A stretch of DNA of 64,000 bases, taken from NCBI GenBank assembly GCA_038329865.1, contig JBBQNK010000004.1, forward strand, positions 1 to 64,000, read 5' to 3'. Numbering within the stretch: the first letter of the stretch is position 1; every line of letters starts with the position of its first letter. A program made the translations under genes and the position numbers. The DNA comes from JANMES01 sp038329865 (lineage in GTDB: Bacteria; Planctomycetota; Phycisphaerae; Tepidisphaerales; Tepidisphaeraceae). Shown here in pieces: positions 7,889-14,762 of this stretch. Under the pieces are notes generated by a model. The model saw nothing but the letters and a program-made list of their open reading frames with translations, had not been told where the DNA came from and searched no databases.

Positions 7889-8743
7889 TCACCCCATCTT
7901 GGCGAAAGGGTCGGCGGTCGCCGCCTTCTGCAAGATATGCTTGCCCAGCTCAAGGCGACTTAAAACCTGGTCCATATCCGTCGGGCGCTTGGCGGGCTTG
8001 GTGGAGACGCACTCCATCACAAGGTTGCTCACCGCCAGCGGCACGCGCGGGTTGAGGTCGATCGGCGTGTCGATCGTGGCGTCGAGAAGGAAGCTGTTCT
8101 CACCTTTTTTGTTGACAGTATAGAGCGTGGGAATGTGCCGGCCGGTGATGCACCAGTAGAGCGTCGCTCCCAGGTTGAAGACATCCGTCTGAACCGTAAC
8201 CGGCCGCCGAGCCACCTGCTCGGGGGCGATGAAGTCGGGCGTGCCCTGGATGCGTTCTTTGATCGTGCCGATCTTACAGCTCTGGCCGTAGTCGATGACC
8301 TTGGCCAGACCCGTCGGGCTGAGCAGGATGTTGTTCGGCTTCATGTCGCAATGGGCGTAGCCCATCTGGTGCATGGCCCGCATGCCCTGTGCGACCTGAA
8401 TGAATGTGTCGATAATCCCCATCATGGTCGGCGGGAGTTTGACGTCCAAGGCTTTGCCTTCGACGTACTCCATGACCATGAACGCTTCGCTGACTTTGAG
8501 CAGGATGGTCTTAACAATCTTCAGATCAAAGGCGCGGCGGAGATTGGCATGCGTGAATTGACGACAGAGCTCGAACTCCGTCTCCATCTGTTCGATGAAG
8601 CGGATGTCCTTAGCATCTGTGCGCACAACATGCTTGAGCGCATAGATTTGACGAGTATTGGGATCGCGTACCGCGTAGATTTTGCTACGCGCACCTTCTC
8701 CCAACGACTCGATCACCTCATAGTGGAGGAGTTTCTGAGCCAT
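7889..8743 (-). CDS. Serine/threonine protein kinase, non-RD type, no membrane segment
   Basis: 284 residues, a bare Hanks-type kinase domain. Visible motifs: glycine loop GEGARSKIY (residues 15-23), ATP-binding Lys37 in YALKHV, catalytic loop HCDMKPNN (His131, Asp133, Asn138), magnesium motif DYG (151-153) in place of DFG, and APE (173-175). The residue before the catalytic Asp is Cys, not Arg, so this is a non-RD kinase; such kinases usually do not depend on activation-loop phosphorylation. There is no transmembrane helix or sensor domain, so it should be cytosolic and needs a partner for its input. The bases upstream of the ATG contain GGGTCATGG but no strong ribosome site. Orphan in its neighbourhood. 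Confidence 0.9.
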   Translation of the reverse strand: MAQKLLHYEVIESLGEGARSKIYAVRDPNTRQIYALKHVVRTDAKDIRFIEQMETEFELCRQFTHANLRRAFDLKIVKTILLKVSEAFMVMEYVEGKALDVKLPPTMMGIIDTFIQVAQGMRAMHQMGYAHCDMKPNNILLSPTGLAKVIDYGQSCKIGTIKERIQGTPDFIAPEQVARRPVTVQTDVFNLGATLYWCITGRHIPTLYTVNKKGENSFLLDATIDTPIDLNPRVPLAVSNLVMECVSTKPAKRPTDMDQVLSRLELGKHILQKAATADPFAKMG

Positions 8744-9151
8744 GACCCTGCGAAACCACCTGGTAAACCTTCCCCACTGCCCCCTAAGGTGGATTTTGAG
8801 GGCGGGATCACGATCTTCTCGCGGCGGATAATGATATTATGATGCCAGCCGCTACAGACCAGAAGGCCTACGTTCAATTATACGTCGTGACCACTTTGGA
8901 ATGACGGTTCAGGTCACCCTCCTCATGATTCCGACCGGGGCAACATTAGAGAAACATAATGCCAATAGCAAGCAAATCTTTGCAAAACGCCCACTGCCCA
9001 TAAAGACGCAGGGCGGGCTGATTTGTTGCTCGAAAAATGAGGATTGAGCCGCCGATTGATCGACTTCGCCAACGCTCGAATTGATCAATCGTTTGCCCGA
9101 AGTACGGTTGCCGAAAATCCAAATCGATCAGATTCGATACGTAAGAAAAGC
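8744..9151. other. Gene-free interval
   Basis: About 400 bases between the kinase start and the amidase-like stop, both on the minus strand. Only short frames without family features occur. A promoter for the kinase is expected around 8760-8850 (for example AATGATATTATGATG near 8828-8842) but none is convincing. Confidence 0.4.
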
Positions 9152-9880
9152 CTACTTCATCAGTTGGCCGCGGAAGGCCGAAACCGGAAAATATCGACCG
9201 ATTTCCACGCCGCTGTTGCCGGGCTGGTCGGTCAGCATTAGCACTTGGTTCGCGCCGATGCCAAACTTCATCTGGAGCGACGAAACCAGTTCGCCCAGCC
9301 GCTGCATTTGGACCGGAGTGGGGAGATTCTGGTGGAAGTCGCCGATCAGGCAGATGCTGATGCAGTTCGGGTCGATCTTCTTCGCCCCCTGTGGAGCGGC
9401 CGGCGGCAGCTGCTCGGCCCACCGCTGGCTGATCTCGATCGAACCGTCCAAGCTTCCTTCTCCATTGCCGATGACGAAGTGATCGCCCAGCCCGCTCGGC
9501 GATTGAGCCAGCGAAAGGGCACTTCCCTGCGGGCTGGCGCTGTGGTGAATGTAGATGTATTTCCAGCGACCGTTGCCGGCCGGCACGTGCGTCTTGAAGA
9601 TCGGGTCGAGCGCGTCGCGCGATTCGATGGCGAAAAGATTGGTCGGCTTGTCCGGCCGAAGCTGGCCGGGCTCGAGCGCGAGCAGCAGGGCGCTGGTCAG
9701 CGTGAGCACGACGACGAGCGACCCGAAGACGACGACCTTCCGCTTGGCGGCGGGCGATTCCGAGCTGTACTCGAGCGTGGCGGGTGATTTTCCCTTGCTT
9801 GCGACGCGCTTCGTGGATTTTGCGGTTTTGCTCAAGTTGGTCTCATCCCTGAAATCCACGGCCAGCCACCGAAGTCCCAT
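9152..9880 (-). CDS. Membrane-anchored N-acetylmuramoyl-L-alanine amidase-fold (Amidase_2/PGRP) protein
   Basis: 242 residues. A basic, Ser/Thr/Lys-rich head is followed by one membrane helix (about 50-69, VVVFGSLVVVLTLTSALLLA). The C-terminal ~140 residues match Amidase_2: WKYIYIHHSASPQG carries the first zinc histidine, and SLAQSPSGLGDHFVIGNGEG and NCISICLIGDF are standard strands. The second zinc region, normally a His followed by a CPG-type motif, reads VLMLTDQPGNSGVEIGRYFP and lacks both the His and the Cys. The protein may therefore bind rather than cut peptidoglycan. The true start may be a downstream TTG (LSKTAK), which is preceded by an AGGGATGAG stretch. Confidence 0.75.
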   Translation of the reverse strand: MGLRWLAVDFRDETNLSKTAKSTKRVASKGKSPATLEYSSESPAAKRKVVVFGSLVVVLTLTSALLLALEPGQLRPDKPTNLFAIESRDALDPIFKTHVPAGNGRWKYIYIHHSASPQGSALSLAQSPSGLGDHFVIGNGEGSLDGSIEISQRWAEQLPPAAPQGAKKIDPNCISICLIGDFHQNLPTPVQMQRLGELVSSLQMKFGIGANQVLMLTDQPGNSGVEIGRYFPVSAFRGQLMK

Positions 9881-10303
9881 AAAATCGGTAGCGGCGTTCA
9901 GAAAACTTCATCGGCGGATTGGCCGATTCTCGTTACTTTTCTTTTGGAGGATTGGACGTCAAGCGGAAGGGAAGGATTCCCCGCGCTGCAGGCGATCCGG
10001 AACAACCGATTGACATCCATGTCTGTCGGCGGGATCGCTTCGCGCATTAAACCACGACGGGGGCAGGAGTTCAAGCGGGCGCCGCGGTAAAAGGCGTTCG
10101 GTGTGTTCAGTAGGACAGACATTCCTGTCTGTCACGGGCGGATGCGTTCTCTTCGGTGGCACAGACATTCGTGTCTGTGACGAAGCGAGGTACGCCTCGA
10201 TTCGTACGCGGATGCGCGACGGATCGTCAGAGGAGCACGGACAGATGAGTACATCCGCCCGTCACTGACAGGAATGTCTGTGCCACCGAAAACCGCGCCG
10301 GAA
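9881..10303. other. Gene-free interval filled by dispersed inverted repeats
   Basis: No gene. The right half (10111-10288) holds one half copy and one full copy of the dispersed GACAGACATTCCTGTCTGTC element described separately; the left part shows nothing recognisable. Confidence 0.5.
10111..10288 (+). repeat. Dispersed long inverted repeat, copy A (half copy plus full copy)
   Basis: 10111-10140 is a left half copy (TAGGACAGACATTCCTGTCT and GTCACGGGCG). 10156-10288 is a full element: left end GGTGGCACAGACATTCGTGT, interior GAAGCGAGGTACGCCTCGAT followed by TCGTACGCGGATGCG, and right end CTGACAGGAATGTCTGTGCC followed by ACCG. The two ends are inverted copies of each other and each end is itself palindromic. 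Other copies lie at 14131, 23225, 38161 and 59708. Confidence 0.85.
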
Positions 10304-11317
10304 TTACTTGGTCAGTTCGCGCAACTGAGCGTCGCTGATCGTCCGGTACTCGCCGACGGTTTTGGCGGCGATTGTCTGCAGCACTCTCACCGGGTGATCG
10401 TAACCGAGCGCGAACGTATAAATCTTCGCGCCGGGTGGGCGATTTGCATCTACTTCGGCGATGAATTTGTCATCCAGATCGTCACCCTTGCCGGTCGCGA
10501 TGATGATCGCACTTGGATTGGCGGCGGCGGCTTTTTTCAGCGCGGGGCCGATCGAGCTGGAACCGATGGCGGCGACGTCATCGAGCTTTCGCGACGCTTC
10601 GGTCAGCGAGATGTCGCCGGCGACGGTCGGGTTGGTTTCGGGGTACGCGACGACTTCGCCGTGTACTTCCCAGAAGAGGATCTGGAATTTCCGGTCGGCT
10701 GTGAGGGATTTGATCGATTGCAGCGTGAGCAACTTCAAATCGCTGAAGACGTTCTTCGTCCCGCTGCCGCGGTCGAGAACGAAGATGACAGTGCTGGCGG
10801 CATCGAGTTTCACGCCCGCGAAGTTGGGCCCGGCAGGGGCGGTGGGCGTTTGCGTTCCGCCGGTCTGTCCCGGCCCGGCGGTGCCCGTGCCGTCGGCGGG
10901 CGTCGACGTGCCGCCACCGGCGAAGAGCCAGACGAGCAGGAGAATCAGCGCGACAACGCCGCCGGCGATTCCGCCGATGAGCACGCCTGACTTTTTCTTC
11001 TTCTCCTCGGTCGGCGGTGCGGAGTGGCGGAGGCGCTTCGACTGCAGTCCACTGCCCGCCAGGCCCGACGACGCGACGACGTCGGCCAGATCATCCAGCC
11101 CAGTGCCGGGCGTTGCTTCGGTCGTCGACTTCTGGCGCCAGAGTGTTTTTGAAGTTCCTTCGGCATGCCCCATCAACCCGCTCGCCTCGCCGCCGTCGCG
11201 CGCGGATTTCGGCACGGTCTGAATCGTCCCACAATGCTGGCAACGACAAACCCCGCCGGCAAAGGCTTCGTCCATCGTCAGGCTCGCGCGGCAGTTGGTG
11301 CAGGTGATGGTGATCAT
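10304..11317 (-). CDS. Zinc-ribbon, single-pass membrane protein with VWA-like domain
   Basis: 337 residues. The N-terminus is a zinc ribbon (ITCTNCRASLTM ... CRCQHCGTIQTVP, two CxxC knuckles). A linker of about 100 residues leads to one membrane helix (GVLIGGIAGGVVALILLLVW), then a Gly/Thr/Pro-rich stretch, then a ~190-residue VWA-like domain starting STVIFVLDRGSGTKN. The metal-binding MIDAS motif DxSxS is replaced by DRGSGT, so metal binding is doubtful. Later strands KFQILFWEVHGEVVAYP and AIIIATGKGDDLDD fit the fold. This order (zinc ribbon, helix, VWA) is common in planctomycetes; a role in envelope protein interactions is inference. It is followed upstream by an inverted repeat. Confidence 0.75.
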   Translation of the reverse strand: MITITCTNCRASLTMDEAFAGGVCRCQHCGTIQTVPKSARDGGEASGLMGHAEGTSKTLWRQKSTTEATPGTGLDDLADVVASSGLAGSGLQSKRLRHSAPPTEEKKKKSGVLIGGIAGGVVALILLLVWLFAGGGTSTPADGTGTAGPGQTGGTQTPTAPAGPNFAGVKLDAASTVIFVLDRGSGTKNVFSDLKLLTLQSIKSLTADRKFQILFWEVHGEVVAYPETNPTVAGDISLTEASRKLDDVAAIGSSSIGPALKKAAAANPSAIIIATGKGDDLDDKFIAEVDANRPPGAKIYTFALGYDHPVRVLQTIAAKTVGEYRTISDAQLRELTK

Positions 11318-11326
11318 GGACTTCGT

Positions 11327-11414
11327 AGGACTTAGGACTAAGGACTTAGGACTCAGTGAAATACAAGATGCGTTCTTGCTTTTACTAAGTCCTAAGTCCT
11401 AAGTCCTGAGTCCT
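11327..11414. repeat. GGACTTA-type inverted repeat, copy 1
   Basis: Left arm is a run of degenerate AGGACTTAGGACTAAGGACT heptamer units, right arm the inverse (ACTAAGTCCTAAGTCCTAAG), separated by about 30 bases. Copies 2 and 3 are at 14664 and 33746. It lies between minus-strand genes and could form a long hairpin. Confidence 0.85.
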
Positions 11415-11422
11415 TCTTTCTC

Positions 11423-12388
11423 CTACGGCTGCCAAACGTAATAAAATCCTGTCGGCAGCACGGAACGTTCGCCGGGTAACTGTAACATTAATACGTTCGC
11501 CTGGGGCGATTGGATCGGCGACGAGGCGTAGATCGACCCGCTGTACGCGAACGGGCGGCGGAACGAGACCACCTTGGCGTTGGGCGTATTCGCCATTTTC
11601 TTCGCCAGGGCGATCGCATCTTCCAGCAGGCCGGTCTGATCGACCAGGCCCAGCTGCATCGCCTTTTCGCCGCTGAAGACTCGGCCGTCGGTGACCATCG
11701 TCCAGTCTTCGGGCTTGATCGTGCGGTGCTCTTTCACCACCGATTTGAACCGCGCGAAGTACTCGTCGACGATGCTCTGCATGATCGCCCGCTCCTCAGG
11801 CTCCTGCGGCTTGAACGGCGAGCCGATGTCCTTGTGGGCGGCGGATTTCACCGGGTCTATCTTCACGCCGAGCATCTTCATCGTGCCGGTGGCGTCGAAC
11901 GTTTCAAAAATCACGCCGATGCTCCCGACCACGCTCGTCGGCTGCGCGACAATCTTGTCGGCAGCGCACGAGATGTAGTACGCGCCGCTGGCGCACACTT
12001 CCTGCGTGCTGGCGACGACCGGAATGTGCGTGCGGGCTTTGAATCGAAGCAGCAAAGTGTAAATCGCGTCGGAACAGGTGACCGTGCCGCCCGGCGAGTT
12101 GACGCGAAGGACGACGGCCTTCACGGATGGGTCGGATGCGATGTAATCGAGCTGCTGCTGGAACAGGCTCATCGGATTTTCCGACGGGGCGAGCAGGCCG
12201 CCCGTTTGGGAGTTGGTGAGCATCCCGTCGATCGGCACGATGACGACTTTGGCGGGGTTCCATCCGCTGCCGGACTCGAGTTCGACTTCCTCAAGATTGC
12301 TGGTGGATTTCACCGGCGTGATCAGAAAGCTGGGCGTGCCGCAACCGGTGAGGAGCGCGAGGAATGAGAGGCAAATCCATTTGTACAT
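11423..12388 (-). CDS. sppA: Signal peptide peptidase SppA (S49 family), short form, lipoprotein
   Basis: 321 residues from the ATG at 12388, which follows GGAG closely; an upstream in-frame ATG at 12427 lies inside a repeat and is unlikely. The N-terminus MYKWICLSFLALLTGC is a lipoprotein signal with a lipobox cysteine. Membership of the S49 serine-protease family is shown by VNSPGGTVTCSDAIY, the nucleophile region VCASGAYYISCAADKIVAQP (catalytic Ser in ASGAYY), SVVGSIGVIFE, and the general-base lysine region VKSAAHKDIGSPFK. The short form assembles as a membrane-attached ring and degrades leftover signal peptides. It stands alone between two inverted repeats. Confidence 0.9.
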   Translation of the reverse strand: MYKWICLSFLALLTGCGTPSFLITPVKSTSNLEEVELESGSGWNPAKVVIVPIDGMLTNSQTGGLLAPSENPMSLFQQQLDYIASDPSVKAVVLRVNSPGGTVTCSDAIYTLLLRFKARTHIPVVASTQEVCASGAYYISCAADKIVAQPTSVVGSIGVIFETFDATGTMKMLGVKIDPVKSAAHKDIGSPFKPQEPEERAIMQSIVDEYFARFKSVVKEHRTIKPEDWTMVTDGRVFSGEKAMQLGLVDQTGLLEDAIALAKKMANTPNAKVVSFRRPFAYSGSIYASSPIQSPQANVLMLQLPGERSVLPTGFYYVWQP

Positions 12389-12398
12389 GCAAACTCCA

Positions 12399-12473
12399 AG
12401 GGGCAAGTATTCAGGGGCAAGGGGCAAGTAAGGCTGGGCATTACTTGCCCCTTGCCCCTGAATACTTGCCCCT
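12399..12473. repeat. Inverted repeat of GGGGCAAGTA units
   Basis: Left arm AGGGGCAAGTATTCAGGGGC then AAGGGGCAAGTAA; right arm TTACTTGCCCCTTGCCCCTG then AATACTTGCCCCT. The arms are near-perfect inverses around a short loop. It separates the divergent sppA and zincin genes and could form a very stable cruciform at their promoters. Confidence 0.85.
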
Positions 12474-12494
12474 CACTCGCTAGAATCGTACCCG

Positions 12495-12875
12495 ATGGCG
12501 TATCCCGTGAGCAAAGCGGATTTCACCGGAATTGTGCAGGCGGCGATCGACGAACTCCCCGAACGCTTCATCGCGGCCGTGGAAGACGTCTCGATCGAGG
12601 TGATGGACAGCCCGAACCCGAAGCTGCTTTCTCGCCTGGGCACGAAAAAGGCCGGCCCGCTGCTGGGCCTCTATACCGGTGTGCCAAGAACGTTCCGTTG
12701 CGTGGAAGATTCCGGCCGGCTGCCGGATTCGATCTATTTGTTCCAGGAGAACATCGAATCGGTCTGCTCGACCGAGGCGGAGCTGATCGAGCAGATTCGG
12801 GTGACGCTGCTGCACGAGATCGGGCACTATTTCGGGCTGGATGAGGATGATCTGACTCGTCTCGGTTATGGATAG
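12495..12875 (+). CDS. Metallopeptidase-like zincin (Zincin_1/DUF1025 family)
   Basis: 126 residues. The C-terminus has the zinc-protease motif HEIGHYFGLDEDD: HExxH plus the downstream acidic stretch that defines the minimal zincin family PF06262. The N-terminal part (KADFTGIVQAAIDELPERF ... EDVSIEVMDSP) and the central LLGLYTGVPRTF match family landmarks, as does the following ESVCSTEAELIEQIRVTLLH. Members are about 110-140 residues and of unknown substrate. The gene is followed by an inverted repeat and tgt. Confidence 0.85.
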   Translation: MAYPVSKADFTGIVQAAIDELPERFIAAVEDVSIEVMDSPNPKLLSRLGTKKAGPLLGLYTGVPRTFRCVEDSGRLPDSIYLFQENIESVCSTEAELIEQIRVTLLHEIGHYFGLDEDDLTRLGYG

Positions 12876-12879
12876 AAGA

Positions 12880-12957
12880 ATGAACACAGAGTCACAGAGG
12901 CACAGAGAAGAAATATTGTCTGCTCTTCTCTGTGCCTCTGTGTCTCTGTGTTCATTT
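12880..12957. repeat. Inverted repeat with CACAGAGG units
   Basis: Left arm TGAACACAGAGTCACAGAGG then CACAGAGAAGAA; right arm TTCTCTGTGCCTCTGTGTCT then CTGTGTTCA. Near-perfect inverse arms around a short AT-rich loop (AATATTGTCTGC). The same vocabulary recurs in the repeat at 37114. Confidence 0.85.
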
Positions 12958-12974
12958 CTGATTTGATGGAATTA

Positions 12975-14105
12975 ATGATGCGACCTTTGATCTACGAGTT
13001 GCTGAAGACCGATCCGACCTCGAACGCGCGACTTGGCAAAGTCCATACGAAGCACGGCAGCTTCGATACGCCCGCGTTCATGGTCGTCGGTACGCAGGGG
13101 ACGGTGAAAGGCGTCACGCCGGACCATCTGGCCAGCACCGGCACGCAGGTGCTGCTCGGGAATACGTATCACTTGATGCTGCGACCGGGGCCAACGACCG
13201 TGGCGGCGCTGGGCGATCTGCACAAATTCATGGCCTGGCCGGGGCCGATCCTTACGGACTCCGGCGGGTTCCAGGTTTTTTCGCTGGCGGACATCAACCA
13301 GATCAACGACGACGGCGTGATCTTCAAATCGCACATCGACGGCGCGATGCACCACCTCACGCCGGCCAAGTCGATGTCAGTGCAGAACGATCTCGGGGCC
13401 GACATCATCATGGCGTTCGACGAATGCCCCGATCCGAACAAGCCGGTGGAGTATCAGAAGATCGCGGTCGACCGGACGATCCGCTGGGCCGAGCTCTCCC
13501 TCGCCGGGCACAAGCGCGCGGACGACCAATCGCTCTTCGGCATTGTCCAGGGCGGCACGAACGAAGCCTTGCGCAAATACTGCGCCGAAAAGCTGATCGC
13601 CATGAACTTCCCCGGCTACGCGGTGGGCGGGTGCGCGGTCGGCGAGGGGTTTGAGGCGATGAAGCAGGTGCTGAGCTTCACTACGCCGCTGCTGCCGTCC
13701 GATAAGCCGCGGTATTTGATGGGCGTCGGCTTCCCGCGCGACATCGTCGCCGCCGTCGCGAGCGGCATTGATATGTTCGATTGCGTGCTGCCGACGCGGA
13801 ACGGGCGGAACGCGTACGCCTTCACGCGGGAGGGGGCGATCCGCATCCGCAACGCCAAATTCACGCGAGATACCGGCCCGATCGAGGACGGCTGCGACTG
13901 CTACGCCTGCCGGACTTTCACCCGCGGGGCGATCCGGCACTACTTTTTTGCCTCCGAGATGCTTGGCCCGCTGCTGGTTTCAGTGCATAATGTCCGATTC
14001 TTCCAACGGCTGATGGAGGACATCCGGCGAGCAATCGCCGACGGCCGCTTCGACGACTTTCGTCGGAACGACCCGCGATCCACCATCGGACCGGCTGGAA
14101 CATGA
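12975..14105 (+). CDS. tgt: Queuine tRNA-ribosyltransferase
   Basis: About 376 residues. It exchanges guanine-34 in tRNAs with GUN anticodons for the queuosine precursor preQ1. Diagnostic segments: GSFDTPAFMVVGTQGTVKGV, GNTYHLMLRPG, the DSGGFQVFSL loop with the catalytic-site Asp, MAFDECP, the second Asp in SGIDMFDCVLPTRNGRNA, and the zinc site CDCYACRTFTRGAIRHYFFA with a later His (SVHNVRFF). Length is normal for bacterial Tgt. The start is either of two adjacent ATG codons at 12975 or 12978; earlier in-frame ATGs fall in the repeat. It lies upstream of yajC and secDF, an arrangement conserved across many bacteria, here with a repeat inserted between tgt and yajC. Confidence 0.95.
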   Translation: MMRPLIYELLKTDPTSNARLGKVHTKHGSFDTPAFMVVGTQGTVKGVTPDHLASTGTQVLLGNTYHLMLRPGPTTVAALGDLHKFMAWPGPILTDSGGFQVFSLADINQINDDGVIFKSHIDGAMHHLTPAKSMSVQNDLGADIIMAFDECPDPNKPVEYQKIAVDRTIRWAELSLAGHKRADDQSLFGIVQGGTNEALRKYCAEKLIAMNFPGYAVGGCAVGEGFEAMKQVLSFTTPLLPSDKPRYLMGVGFPRDIVAAVASGIDMFDCVLPTRNGRNAYAFTREGAIRIRNAKFTRDTGPIEDGCDCYACRTFTRGAIRHYFFASEMLGPLLVSVHNVRFFQRLMEDIRRAIADGRFDDFRRNDPRSTIGPAGT

Positions 14106-14130
14106 CGTCGGTCTACGGATTTTGTTTTGC

Positions 14131-14254
14131 GGTAGGACAGACTTTCCTGTCTGTCGCGGGCGGGTGTACTCATTCGCCCGTAAGCACCCTGCCGCAACAA
14201 GTACGAATCGAGGGGTACCTCGCTTCGTGACAGGCAGGAATGTCTGTCCTGCCG
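14131..14254 (-). repeat. Dispersed long inverted repeat, copy B (reverse orientation)
   Basis: Left end GGTAGGACAGACTTTCCTGT; right end GACAGGCAGGAATGTCTGTC then CTGCCG. The interior marker (TACGAATCGAGG ... TACCTCGCTTCGTGACAG) is the reverse complement of that in copies A, C and D, so this copy is inverted. It sits between tgt and yajC. Confidence 0.85.
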
Positions 14255-14293
14255 AAGACGAAGACAGACGAAACAACAGGAGCCGCCTTGAAC

Positions 14294-14656
14294 ATGTTGA
14301 TGAACCTTCTCGCGCAAGCCGCGCCGACCGTAACGCCCACCTCACAGCCCGATGTGCCCGGCTGGGCCGAGGCGATCAAGAGCCCGATGACGCTCCTGAT
14401 CCTGATGGTCGCGGTCATGTACATCTTTGTCTTCCGCTCTAAAAAGACCGGCGACAAGGAACGCAAGAACATGCTCGACAACCTCGGCAAAGGCGACCGC
14501 ATCCAGACCATCGGCGGAATCCTCGGCACGGTCATCGAAGCCCGCGAGGCCGACGTGCTCGTGAAAGTCGATGAATCCAACAACACCAAGATCCGTTTCT
14601 CCCGCAGCGCCATCCACCGCGTGCTCGACGACGGCAAAGCAGTTGATACGAAGTAG
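14294..14656 (+). CDS. yajC: Preprotein translocase subunit YajC
   Basis: 120 residues from the ATG at 14294; AGGAG (14278-14282) lies eleven bases upstream, and a TTG at 14288 in frame is better spaced and could also serve. A short periplasmic head is followed by one membrane helix (MTLLILMVAVMYIFVFRSKK) and the conserved cytosolic part LGKGDRIQTIGGILGTVIEA and VKVDESNNTKIRFSRSAI. YajC associates with SecD-SecF in the holotranslocon. The gene directly precedes secDF, separated only by a GGACTTA-type inverted repeat. Confidence 0.93.
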   Translation: MLMNLLAQAAPTVTPTSQPDVPGWAEAIKSPMTLLILMVAVMYIFVFRSKKTGDKERKNMLDNLGKGDRIQTIGGILGTVIEAREADVLVKVDESNNTKIRFSRSAIHRVLDDGKAVDTK

Positions 14657-14663
14657 AAAAGGA

Positions 14664-14752
14664 AGGACTTAGGACTTAGGACTAAGGACTTAGTGCAGGA
14701 CAAGACAGCCTCTTGTATTTCACTAAGTCCCAAGTCCTTCGTCCTAAGTCCT
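14664..14752. repeat. GGACTTA-type inverted repeat, copy 2
   Basis: AGGACTTAGGACTTAGGACT ... on the left and ACTAAGTCCCAAGTCCTTCG TCCTAAGTCCT on the right, about 30 bases apart. It lies between yajC and secDF and ends only ten bases before the secDF start, so in mRNA it could hide or lift the start region. Confidence 0.85.
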
Positions 14753-14762
14753 ATTTCGCCCC

